Part shown: positions 44,615 through 52,568 of the stretch, piece after piece
How the letters are laid out: each line of letters begins with the position of its first letter
Numbering within the stretch: position 1 is the first letter of the stretch
Origin: Pseudomaricurvus sp965656525
GTDB lineage: Bacteria; Pseudomonadota; Gammaproteobacteria; Pseudomonadales; Cellvibrionaceae
Assembly: GCA_965656525.1 (NCBI GenBank)
Contig: CBFHKY010000007.1
Span: forward strand, 89,628 to 153,627
Reading direction: 5' to 3'
Length of the DNA stretch: 64,000 bases
Notes under the pieces: generated by a model
What the model saw: only the letters and a program-made list of their open reading frames with translations
Told to the model about the DNA's origin: nothing
Databases searched by the model: none
Translations under genes and position numbers: made by a program

Positions 44615-44648
44615 CTAAACAACAGTTTTATACACCACTGTTGTTTAG
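44615..44648. promoter_or_regulatory. Perfect 12-bp inverted repeat upstream of TetR (A)
   Basis: Arms CTAAACAACAGT (44615-44626) and ACTGTTGTTTAG (44637-44648) surround a 10-bp centre. The right arm and centre (TATACACCACTGTTG) resemble the motifs at 36847, 46071 and 55149. Position and symmetry fit an autoregulatory TetR operator. Confidence 0.6.
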
Positions 44649-44710
44649 TATGCCTTAACACTTCTTAAATTTCGAGGTGTTTTCGTGACACAAGTCTGAC
44701 TTGAAGCACA

Positions 44711-45970
44711 TTACACGCGTTCGATAATAATGGCTGGCGCCATGCCACCGGCTGCACACATGGTAATCAAACCACGCTTCAGATTGCGTCGCTCAAGTTC
44801 ATCCAAAACAGTACCGATTAAAATGGGGCCTGTTGCGCCAATGGGATGACCCAAGGCAATGGCACCACCGTTCACATTGATGGTGTCACGATCAATGTCC
44901 ATTTCGCGAATGAACTTTTCAACCACGACCGCAAATGCTTCATTCACTTCCCACAGGTCAATGTCTTCTTTTGTCAGGCCTGCACGCGCCAATACTTTTT
45001 GTGCTGCAGGCACTGGGCCATTCAGCATCAGCGTTGGGTCATCACCCATATTGGCTGTGGCGATGATTTTGGCACGAGGCTTCAAACCATGTTGCTCAGC
45101 GTACTCTTTAGAGGCCAGCAATAAAGCCGCAGCACCATCCNNNNNNNNNNNNNNNNNNNNNNNNNNNNNNNNNNNNNNNNNNNNNNNNNNNNNNNNNNNN
45201 NNNNNNNNNNNNNNNNNNNNNNNNNNNNNNNNNNNNNNNNNNNNNNNNNNNNNNNNNNNNNNNNNNNNNNNNNNNNNNNNNNNNNNNNNNNNNNNNNNNN
45301 NNNNNNNNNNNNNNNNNNNNNNNNNNNNNNNNNNNNNNNNNNNNNNNNNNNNNNNNNNNNNNNNNNNNNNNNNNNNNNNNNNNNNNNNNNNNNNNNNNNN
45401 NNNNNNNNNNNNNNNNNNNNNNNNNNNNNNNNNNNNNNNNNNNNNNNNNNNNNNNNNNNNNNNNNNNNNNNNNNNNNNNNNNNNNNNNNNNNNNTGGGAT
45501 TGCGGGTATTTTGCTTGCAAGCGCAAGTTACCGGTACCTAAACCAACCCCTGGAACTCGCAAGTCCGCCTGACGAATTTTGTCGCCGTACTCATTTACAT
45601 GAGACATCATCTCAGTACCACCTGCGACTACGAGATCTTCCATGCCCGACATGATTTGTGCCGCCGCAAAGTTGACGGCAGACAATCCGCTACCACAGAA
45701 GCGGTCCATGGTAACGCCGCTGACCTTAGGGTCGTAACCGGCGTCTAAAGCCGCCATGCGCCCCATGTCACCACCTTGCAGTCCCATTTGGGCGCTGGTA
45801 CCCCAAATCACATCATCCACGTCGGCCGTATTAAAGCCGTTGCGCTCCACAAGTGCCTTTAGTACGACAGCCGCCAAGTGCTGAGGGTGCATGCCCGAAT
45901 AGGCTCCTTTACCCACCTTGCCAATAGCGCGAGGGGTGCGAACAGAATCGATGATGTAAGCTTCAGGCAT
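44711..45970 (-). CDS. Acetyl-CoA C-acyltransferase (thiolase), N gap
   Basis: A degradative-type thiolase. The N-terminus EAYIIDSVRTPRAIGKVGKG is canonical. The nucleophile Cys92 lies in MDRFCGSGLSAVNF, and the late motifs are NVNGGAIALGHPIGATGP and CAAGGMAPAI with the second Cys. An N run of 354 nt (118 codons) interrupts the loop domain, between KYPQS and DGAAALLL. That distance matches the number of residues normally there, so the sequence is truly missing. It likely cleaves a 3-ketoacyl-CoA made in the pathway. A motif like the TetR operator lies upstream at 46071. Confidence 0.93.
   Translation of the reverse strand: MPEAYIIDSVRTPRAIGKVGKGAYSGMHPQHLAAVVLKALVERNGFNTADVDDVIWGTSAQMGLQGGDMGRMAALDAGYDPKVSGVTMDRFCGSGLSAVNFAAAQIMSGMEDLVVAGGTEMMSHVNEYGDKIRQADLRVPGVGLGTGNLRLQAKYPQSXXXXXXXXXXXXXXXXXXXXXXXXXXXXXXXXXXXXXXXXXXXXXXXXXXXXXXXXXXXXXXXXXXXXXXXXXXXXXXXXXXXXXXXXXXXXXXXXXXXXXXXXXXXXXXXXXXXXXXXDGAAALLLASKEYAEQHGLKPRAKIIATANMGDDPTLMLNGPVPAAQKVLARAGLTKEDIDLWEVNEAFAVVVEKFIREMDIDRDTINVNGGAIALGHPIGATGPILIGTVLDELERRNLKRGLITMCAAGGMAPAIIIERV
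45141..45494. other. Assembly gap (354 N) inside thiolase
   Basis: 354 unknown bases, a multiple of three; the flanks are consistent with a real missing segment. Confidence 0.9.
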
Positions 45971-46070
45971 GTGTTTCTCCTTAGGGTTATTTGACTAACT
46001 TGGACGGGACGCTAAGCTCGCAGCAGAAACGCCTGTAGCCGACTGCCCAAACAAATATTATTAGCTATAT

Positions 46071-46089
46071 TGTACGACAGTGTTGAGTA
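46071..46089. promoter_or_regulatory. Operator-like site between thiolase and TetR (B)
   Basis: The 19 bases TGTACGACAGTGTTGAGTA are near-palindromic around TACGACA-TGTTGAGTA and match the centre-right of the inverted repeat at 44615 in 13 of 19 positions. The location is between two divergent genes, so it could serve both. Moderate to weak. Confidence 0.4.
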
Positions 46090-46208
46090 AGTGTATACCA
46101 GCCTCCCCCCTAACCCAGTACCAAACAAGGCGATGGACAAAGGAAAGACTCGATGTCGATTAAGTGCTAGCATTTGCTCACACGAGCCGCCAAAAGACAG
46201 CTGACTGA

Positions 46209-46838
46209 ATGACTGACAAGCCTCCTAAACGCCGTAACTACAATAGCCCCATAAGACAACAACAGCGCGAAAACACTCGCCACAACATTATCAGCGCTGG
46301 TGCCGACTTGGTTTATGATCTCCCCACATGGGATATGCAAACCCTGACGTTCAAAGCAGTGGGCGAAAAAGCCAACGTTAGCGAACGCACCGTGTACCGT
46401 TATTTTTCTACCGAACGAGAGTTAAAAGATGCCATTGTCGAACACTTGGTAACGGAATCAGGCATCGACTTAAACACACTCAAACTGGAAAACTTTGCCG
46501 ACATCACCGCTCACTTTTTCGGCCAGCTCACCGCTTATGCGGCTTCTTCAACGCCCGAAGTGGATCCTACATTCGCCAACGTTGATAAAGAAAGGCGAAC
46601 GGCACTCCTACGGGCGACCACTGAAGCCACTCCACATTGGTCCGCACAAGATCAGCTCATGACCGCCGCCCTGCTAGACACACTGTGGGACATAGTGCCT
46701 TTTCAGCGTTTACTGTCCACTTGGGGTCTAGATACCCAGCAAGCTATACAGTCCACCACATGGCTTATCGAGTTGGTACAAGACGCCATCAAAAATAACC
46801 ACAAGCCTTCTGATCACTCCAATAACCCTTCCGATTGA
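46209..46838 (+). CDS. TetR family regulator (B)
   Basis: A 209-aa protein. A very basic N-terminal tail (KPPKRRNYNSPIRQQQREN) precedes the HTH: NIISAGADLVYD and FKAVGEKANVSERTVYRYF, with the last stretch the TetR recognition helix. The C-domain is helical. It is divergent from the thiolase gene and upstream of the MFS transporter. It could be a second regulator of the catabolic island. Confidence 0.85.
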   Translation: MTDKPPKRRNYNSPIRQQQRENTRHNIISAGADLVYDLPTWDMQTLTFKAVGEKANVSERTVYRYFSTERELKDAIVEHLVTESGIDLNTLKLENFADITAHFFGQLTAYAASSTPEVDPTFANVDKERRTALLRATTEATPHWSAQDQLMTAALLDTLWDIVPFQRLLSTWGLDTQQAIQSTTWLIELVQDAIKNNHKPSDHSNNPSD

Positions 46839-47066
46839 CGCTAAGCTTTGCAAACATTTAATACGGCCACCTAGCCCCATCAAGTGATTAGACTTTATCG
46901 TCGTTAACTTCCCCCTCTTTTTACCCTTACGGCTAACAAACTTTAATCCAGCGGAACAGGTGCGCCGCTTTGCTCAGCAATCCTATAAGCTGTTGTTGTA
47001 CTCACTCTGGAACACCGTTTTATCAATACCTGCGCATCAAAATAATAACAGTAGAGACATTGAGAT

Positions 47067-48434
47067 ATGGATATTCACAACAGCACTTCTAGGCCACATG
47101 TTGCCCCTTACCCAGAACCACGCGTGGCTTGGTATGCCACTTTTCTATTGGCTGGTCTCTACTGGCTGGCCATTCTGGATCGTTTCATTATTTCGCTGCT
47201 TGTAGACCCCATTAAAGAAGACTTACAAATTACCGATGTGCAGTTCAGTCTTTTGCATGGGGTGGCCTTCTCACTGACTTTTTCTATTTTTGGTCTTATC
47301 GCGGGATCATTGGCCGATCGACTAAATCGTCGCTGGATTATTTGCACGAGTGTCGCTATCTGGTCGCTGGCAACCACGGCCTGTGGTATGGCGCACAGCT
47401 TTTGGCAACTGCTGCTGGCTCGAGTAGGCGTAGGCTGTGGTGAATCGGGTTTAAACCCCAGCGCCACCTCTATGATCACGGATCTGTTTCCTAAAGAAAA
47501 GCTAACCAGCGCACTGGCGGTCTATACCATTGGCGCAACACTTGGTTCGGGTATGGCGTACATTTTTGGTGGCGTGATTGTGGATTTTGTCTCCACTTTG
47601 GATTCTCTTCGCGTACCTGTGGTTGGCGAACTACGTACCTGGCAGGCGGTCTTTTTTATTATCGGTATCCCCGGTATTCTTCTGTCTTTTGCTATCTTCA
47701 CTATTCCAGAACCTGTTCGACGTGGCCGCACTAGCCATCATCAGCCCACAGGGGCTTACTGGGCCAATATCTTTTTGGCTTATCGCAATCTATTTCAATT
47801 CATGAAATCACATGGGCGTTTTTTTGTGTGCCATTACGTCGGCTTCTCCCTCACGATGGTGGTGCTTTCTGGGGCAGCACTGTGGTACCCAGCTCACATG
47901 AGTAGAGCCTTTAGCTGGAGTGCCAGCGAGATTGGACTTGGGCTGGGCTTCGCTTTAATGGTTGGCGGTATCAGCGGCAAACTTATCACCGGCTATGCTG
48001 TTGACACTATGTTTCAACGTGGCTCCAAGGACGCCCAGTTACGCTGGTTTATGGGGTGTTTGCTCGTAGGCGCACCTATTGGTGTATTAGCAACCTCCAG
48101 CGACAATGTGTGGGTGTTTTTGTTTGGCGTTAGCGTGTTCACTACTCTTTTAGCACCGATGCCACCGTGCTCAAACGCGGCACTAAATATCGTAACTCCC
48201 AATGAATTAAGGGGCACAGGTATTGCTCTGTTTGCCGCCACCTCTGGGATTATCGGCAGTACACTTGGCCCTATTATCATTGCAAGTATTGCCGAGTACG
48301 CTTACAGCGGCCCTTCTGCCATGGGTATGGCGCTGGCAACGGTTATAGGTATTTGCTGTCCCGCTGCAGCATTGGTGATGTACCTTGGCTTAAATGCAAT
48401 GCGCAACGCGGTAGAGGCCGCAGAAAGCTTTTAA
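47067..48434 (+). CDS. MFS transporter (Spinster-like group)
   Basis: A 455-aa inner-membrane protein with about 12 hydrophobic segments. The cytoplasmic loop signature AGSLADRLNRRWIICTSVAI follows TM2, and GVGCGESGLNPSATSMITDL fits the Spns/GudP-like group of the major facilitator family. It may import or export the compound degraded by the neighbouring enzymes, since it lies between regulators and the P450 operon. The direction and substrate are unknown. Confidence 0.88.
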   Translation: MDIHNSTSRPHVAPYPEPRVAWYATFLLAGLYWLAILDRFIISLLVDPIKEDLQITDVQFSLLHGVAFSLTFSIFGLIAGSLADRLNRRWIICTSVAIWSLATTACGMAHSFWQLLLARVGVGCGESGLNPSATSMITDLFPKEKLTSALAVYTIGATLGSGMAYIFGGVIVDFVSTLDSLRVPVVGELRTWQAVFFIIGIPGILLSFAIFTIPEPVRRGRTSHHQPTGAYWANIFLAYRNLFQFMKSHGRFFVCHYVGFSLTMVVLSGAALWYPAHMSRAFSWSASEIGLGLGFALMVGGISGKLITGYAVDTMFQRGSKDAQLRWFMGCLLVGAPIGVLATSSDNVWVFLFGVSVFTTLLAPMPPCSNAALNIVTPNELRGTGIALFAATSGIIGSTLGPIIIASIAEYAYSGPSAMGMALATVIGICCPAAALVMYLGLNAMRNAVEAAESF

Positions 48435-48767
48435 TCCATATCAAAAAGAATAGAAGCTCAGTGCAATTACTTCATCGAGTAAATGCATTTTTTATTTATG
48501 ATGGGTGTTAGGGTTTTGAAGGAGAAACGAGGGGTTCAACGGCTAGCGACAGCCTCAGAATATGAGTCACGCTATAAGCTCGACTAACTTTTAATGAAGG
48601 AGGTTGATCTCATTTGATTAAATGATTGAGCTGAAAACAATTGATAACAATAAGATAAAAAAACAGCATTCAAAACTCGCTTATAAGTTCTTATGGCTGA
48701 ACATTCTAAGCGAGTTTTGAAAAAAGACCTGCAAAGGAGCATTCCTTCGCAGATCGACACAAGTCAA
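48435..48767. other. Convergent intergenic region with terminator
   Basis: About 330 bases between the MFS gene and the amidohydrolase, convergent. It contains the long terminator hairpin at 48670-48720 and a smaller imperfect hairpin (CTGCAAAGGA / TCCTTCGCAG, near 48729-48752). No gene is visible. Confidence 0.55.
48670..48720 (-). terminator. Terminator of the amidohydrolase operon
   Basis: A perfect 14-bp stem (TCAAAACTCGCTTA at 48670-48683 with 48707-48720) has a 23-nt loop. On the minus strand it is followed by ATGCTG and seven Ts. It ends the P450/amidohydrolase operon. Confidence 0.8.
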
Positions 48768-50102
48768 TTAACCGACTTGTTTTTTGCCTTCTTCAGCATG
48801 GTGGGCAAACATCTTCATCAGATCGCCAGAAACGATACGACGAGGTGCCTCGCCTTCAGCCAGAGGAGATGCGCCGCCAGAAGACTTAGGTGTAGTATCC
48901 ACACCATCCGCCTTAGCTTTTGCACGCAACGCGCCTACAGTGAGATCTTCACGCTTGTTGTGCTTGAACATATCAAAGTTGTAATAGTTCATTGCATTTT
49001 TGTGCGTAATTTTCTCGATCAGCTCATCACTCAAGCCTTTCTCTTTCACGCTTTTCCACAAGTACTCGGGCACTTCTGGCCACAAAGTATCAGAGTGCGG
49101 ATAATCACACTCATAAGCGATCATATCTTCGTTCAAGTACTTCAGGTTATCCAAACCGAAAGCATCATCAATGAAACAGGTCATGAAATGCTTCTTGAAG
49201 ATGTCGCTTGGTTGCTGGCCTTGGAAATCTGAGTTGGTCCACGCTTTGTGACGACCGTGTGAAAAGTCGGCGCGTTCCATGAAGTAAGGAATCCAACCAA
49301 TACCAGATTCAGACATACAAATCTTCATGCTTGGGTAACGCTCAAGAGCAGAAAGGTTCAACCAATCTGCTGCACCTACCGCAACCGACATCGGCATGGT
49401 AGTAATCCAAGCNNNNNNNNNNNNNNNNNNNNNNNNNNNNNNNNNNNNNNNNNNNNNNNNNNNNNNNNNNNNNNNNNNNNNNNNNNNNNNNNNNNNNNNN
49501 NNNNNNNNNNNNNNNNNNNNNNNNNNNNNNNNNNNNNNNNNNNNNNNNNNNNNNNNNNNNNNNNNNNNNNNNNNNNNNNNNNNNNNNNNNNNNNNNNNNN
49601 NNNNNNNNNNNNNNNNNNNNNNNNNNNNNNNNNNNNNNNNNNNNNNNNNNNNNNNNNNGAATCGCCCAGGGTGTGCACCACACCACTCATCGATGTGCCA
49701 ATCGTTATAAGCACGCAAGTGAACCAGAGCCATTTCTTTATCAGGTGCCTTGTGAAAACGACCTCCATCAAAACCAACAACAGTACCGAAGTTCAAGGAT
49801 GCAGCAATGCCGTTAGCGTTCATGTCATCGATGCGAGCATCAACGTTGTACACGCCAGCACGCATTTCTTCCAGAGAGTTTGGCTCCATACCATACTCTT
49901 CCATAGGACGACCAACGACCGCATTCAGACCAACAGAAGGCATATACATCCCTTGGTAGGTCCAGAAGTTTTTGCCATCTTTATCGGTACCAAATTTTGG
50001 CGCCGTTTCCAGGTCAGCTTTTGACAAGTGCTTGTCAAACATATCTGGTGGCTCAGTAATGTGATCATCAACACTGATGATCACCATATCATTCATATCC
50101 AT
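48768..50102 (-). CDS. ACMSD-like amidohydrolase (TIM barrel), N gap
   Basis: A 444-aa metal-dependent hydrolase. The N-terminus VIISVDDHITEPPDMFDKHL carries the metal-binding DxH of the amidohydrolase-2 group. SESGIGWIPYFMERAD lies in the second half and YECDYPHSDTLWP contains the late metal Asp. The gap of 82 codons lies between GAHPGRF and AWITTMPM and agrees in length with the missing barrel strands. GGAGG is about 5 nt before the start. It is the last gene of the operon. A ring-opened or decarboxylated intermediate may be the substrate. Confidence 0.87.
   Translation of the reverse strand: MDMNDMVIISVDDHITEPPDMFDKHLSKADLETAPKFGTDKDGKNFWTYQGMYMPSVGLNAVVGRPMEEYGMEPNSLEEMRAGVYNVDARIDDMNANGIAASLNFGTVVGFDGGRFHKAPDKEMALVHLRAYNDWHIDEWCGAHPGRFXXXXXXXXXXXXXXXXXXXXXXXXXXXXXXXXXXXXXXXXXXXXXXXXXXXXXXXXXXXXXXXXXXXXXXXXXXXXXXXXXXAWITTMPMSVAVGAADWLNLSALERYPSMKICMSESGIGWIPYFMERADFSHGRHKAWTNSDFQGQQPSDIFKKHFMTCFIDDAFGLDNLKYLNEDMIAYECDYPHSDTLWPEVPEYLWKSVKEKGLSDELIEKITHKNAMNYYNFDMFKHNKREDLTVGALRAKAKADGVDTTPKSSGGASPLAEGEAPRRIVSGDLMKMFAHHAEEGKKQVG
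49413..49658. other. Assembly gap (246 N) inside amidohydrolase
   Basis: 246 unknown bases, a multiple of three, consistent in size with the missing barrel segment. Confidence 0.9.
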
Positions 50103-50183
50103 AGGATCCTCCTCATAAGGCGATATGCTTTTGCCAATGCATTTTGGCAGTTAAAAACTTAATTTGACAGCTACTTACTAGCA

Positions 50184-50891
50184 TCACCCTATCGGATCTA
50201 AGGGCTGCCTACTGTTATTACTAAAATCATAAATGACGCCAACTCTTTGTGCCTTCTCCGCCATCTCTGGCTGAAAAGTAAAACAGTTGGGCGGCATTTT
50301 TGTGGCGTCCGATTGCTCTGACATGGGTATACGTCGACCATGAGCGATCATATTACTCCAACGCATAATTTTTGCTGGTTCCTTCAACTCTTTAGACAGA
50401 CTATCAATCCACCCGTTCATTCGGTCTAAGCGGGTACCCGCTAGCGTCTCAGGAGCCACAATCACAAAATTGCTCTCAACCCAAGACAACAGAGGCTGAT
50501 CATTCTTTCGCAATTCAACGTGACACTGCCCTTCAACAGGATCAGATACTCGTACATCATACTCAAGCACTATCGTTTCATTTGCATGAGTGGCAGCCAG
50601 TTCAGCCAAATCATACAAATGGGTGCAATTCTTTTTTTTGCCACCAGCAACAGAAAAATGTGCCAGCGGCTTACCGACAAATGTCTGCTCTACCTTGGCT
50701 TCTGCCCCCGGGCAGGTCGTCCAAGGCGCACGGTGCATTTCGGCTTTAACCGAATGCGCAATGTCACCATCGTGACGAAGTGTTACCACCATGTGATGGT
50801 AATCGTCTTCTACCTCCGCTTTCACACACCTGTCTTCCGGTGTGATCCTAATGCGCCGATGAAATCCTGGCAGCGCATTCTGAGTGCTCAT
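50184..50891 (-). CDS. DUF2889 protein
   Basis: A 235-aa protein. PGFHRRIRITPEDRCVKAEV and EDDYHHMVVTLRHDGDIAHS with APWTTCPGAEAKV, then NCTHLYDLAELAATHA, are the landmarks of DUF2889. Conserved Cys and His residues (TTCPGA and CTHLYDLA) suggest a metal or active site. The family has no assigned function. The gene lies between the thiolase-like gene (stop to start 4 nt) and the amidohydrolase in one operon. Confidence 0.85.
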   Translation of the reverse strand: MSTQNALPGFHRRIRITPEDRCVKAEVEDDYHHMVVTLRHDGDIAHSVKAEMHRAPWTTCPGAEAKVEQTFVGKPLAHFSVAGGKKKNCTHLYDLAELAATHANETIVLEYDVRVSDPVEGQCHVELRKNDQPLLSWVESNFVIVAPETLAGTRLDRMNGWIDSLSKELKEPAKIMRWSNMIAHGRRIPMSEQSDATKMPPNCFTFQPEMAEKAQRVGVIYDFSNNSRQPLDPIG

Positions 50892-50895
50892 TCGC

Positions 50896-52155
50896 TCAAT
50901 CTCTTGCTAGCAACAAGGCCGTAGCCAATGGCCCACCACCAGACGTGGCAATCGCAACCTTAGGGTCACCTTTGATTTGTCGATCGCCACCGTTCCCACG
51001 CAACTGCACTACAGCCTCGTGAGCAAAGCCGAAGCCATGCAAGCGGCCAGCACCAATCTGGCCGCCAAAAGTATTCATCGGTAATTCGCCATCTAACGCA
51101 ATACGATGGCCACCTTCAATAAACTTACCACCCTCGCCTACCTCACAAAAGCCTAAGGCCTCTAGCCATGTAAGAGCAAGAAAGCTGAAACCGTCGTAAA
51201 GCTGCACAGTGTCNNNNNNNNNNNNNNNNNNNNNNNNNNNNNNNNNNNNNNNNNNNNNNNNNNNNNNNNNNNNNNNNNNNNNNNNNNNNNNNNNNNNNNN
51301 NNNNNNNNNNNNAACATCAGCCGGTTTATAATCTGTGTGCTTCCATAGGTCTTCACCTGTGCGATAAGAGGCCATCCAATCAGCTTGATCCCAGCTGTGA
51401 CGATCAACACTTCCCGCCATTGCCGCTATGCGAACCGGCGTACAAGTGACTTCATCTACAGCGTTGCCAGCAGACACGATCACAACTGTCGAGGCATCCG
51501 AATAACGATCACAATCAAACAAGCACAGCGGTGTAGAAACCAAACGCGCCGACATGTACTCATCCATTGTCAGCGGTTGACGCACCAAAGCTCTGGGGTT
51601 CAAAGCTGCATTTGCACGATCAGTCAACGAGATTTGGGCCAACTGTTCACGTGTTAAACCGTATTTTTTGACATGCCGCATAGCATACTGAGCGACCCAA
51701 TTGGCGGCTGAAATGGCATTAAATGGAGCCGTCCACTGTGAACTACCATCCACTCGGTCACGACGCACCATTGGGTATTCATCAGGCTTAGCCATGGCGC
51801 CTGCCTCGTACACTGTACGGAAGCAAATAACGTGACGAGCCTGACCCGCTTTGACAGCCGCAGCTGCAGCGACAATAGCACCGAGCTGAGAAGTGATCTC
51901 GCCACCACCAGCGTACCATGTCGCCTTAATGCCTAGTGCGTCAATGAGATCCTCGGCACCCACAGGGGAAAAGCCAAGCATTTGTGGCACGCGCCCAGGG
52001 TAAGTGGAAACACCATCAATTTGACTGATCGTTAAACCAGCCTCACCTAAGGCTTCCTTTACAGCATCAACAGTCAACAACAGGGGGTGGCGATCCAGTT
52101 TAACGCCAACCTGAGATTGACCGATACCAGTGATGTACGCTTCGTTCACAGACAT
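50896..52155 (-). CDS. Thiolase-like (Ltp2/SCP-x-type) protein, N gap
   Basis: A thiolase-fold protein of about 387 aa once the N-run is left out. The start is the ATG at 52155 (MSVNEAYITGIGQSQVGVKL); the frame continues to a TTG at 52173 overlapping the upstream stop. The place of the thiolase nucleophile reads YAGGGEITSQLG, without Cys. The C-terminus GGQIGAGRLHGFGFAHEAVV and VAIATSGGGPLA is like lipid-transfer-protein thiolase homologues. It is next to a DUF35 OB-fold gene, the same pairing as the steroid side-chain retro-aldolase Ltp2-ChsH2. A retro-aldol rather than thiolytic reaction is inferred. Confidence 0.85.
   Translation of the reverse strand: MSVNEAYITGIGQSQVGVKLDRHPLLLTVDAVKEALGEAGLTISQIDGVSTYPGRVPQMLGFSPVGAEDLIDALGIKATWYAGGGEITSQLGAIVAAAAAVKAGQARHVICFRTVYEAGAMAKPDEYPMVRRDRVDGSSQWTAPFNAISAANWVAQYAMRHVKKYGLTREQLAQISLTDRANAALNPRALVRQPLTMDEYMSARLVSTPLCLFDCDRYSDASTVVIVSAGNAVDEVTCTPVRIAAMAGSVDRHSWDQADWMASYRTGEDLWKHTDYKPADVXXXXXXXXXXXXXXXXXXXXXXXXXXXXXXXXXDTVQLYDGFSFLALTWLEALGFCEVGEGGKFIEGGHRIALDGELPMNTFGGQIGAGRLHGFGFAHEAVVQLRGNGGDRQIKGDPKVAIATSGGGPLATALLLARD
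51214..51312. other. Assembly gap (99 N) inside thiolase-like gene
   Basis: 99 unknown bases (33 codons, in frame). The flanking residues, KPADV and DTVQLYDGF, are adjacent in relatives, so the gap is probably artificial. Confidence 0.85.
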
Positions 52156-52169
52156 TATGGGCAATCTTC

Positions 52170-52568
52170 TCAATCTATTTTCTTAAACAATGGCAGGTAC
52201 ACATCGTCCTGCTGCTCGAAAGTGACTTGTACTTTATCACCGATGTCCACCTGCTCTGGGTCGCAGTCAATAACATTGGTGGTCAAATACACACCCGGTG
52301 CACCATCGACTTCAACACGGGCAATCACAAAAGGCACTTCCATTTTAGGGTGCCATTTTTGGTAGTTGAGCGTGAAAGTATCGACCACACCACTGCCAGC
52401 AACCGCTTTTGCCTCGACATTTTCAGAAAGGCAGTGGCGGCACACTGGACGAGGGGGATGGAAATGCTGCTCACAATCGTTGCAGTAGTGAATTCTCAGC
52501 TCACCTTCCGCACCACCCGTCCAGAAGGCACGGTTGATTGAGTCTAATCGCGGTAAAGCACGGCTCAT
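52170..52568 (-). CDS. DUF35 zinc-ribbon/OB-fold protein
   Basis: A 132-aa protein. The zinc ribbon has Cys29, Cys32, Cys43 and Cys46 (HYCNDCEQHFHPPRPVCRHC). It is followed by an OB-fold domain with TFTLNYQKWHP, VPFVIARVEVDGAPGVYLTT and GDKVQVTFEQ. DUF35 proteins bind thiolase-fold enzymes and present the acyl-CoA substrate. The gene starts right after the P450 stop (TAGATG) and precedes the thiolase-like gene by 14 nt. Confidence 0.93.
   Translation of the reverse strand: MSRALPRLDSINRAFWTGGAEGELRIHYCNDCEQHFHPPRPVCRHCLSENVEAKAVAGSGVVDTFTLNYQKWHPKMEVPFVIARVEVDGAPGVYLTTNVIDCDPEQVDIGDKVQVTFEQQDDVYLPLFKKID

Noticed and set aside
48693..49232. 179-aa frame antisense to the amidohydrolase 3' end and its terminator
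   Set aside because: It runs through the terminator hairpin and opposite a conserved enzyme; no family features.
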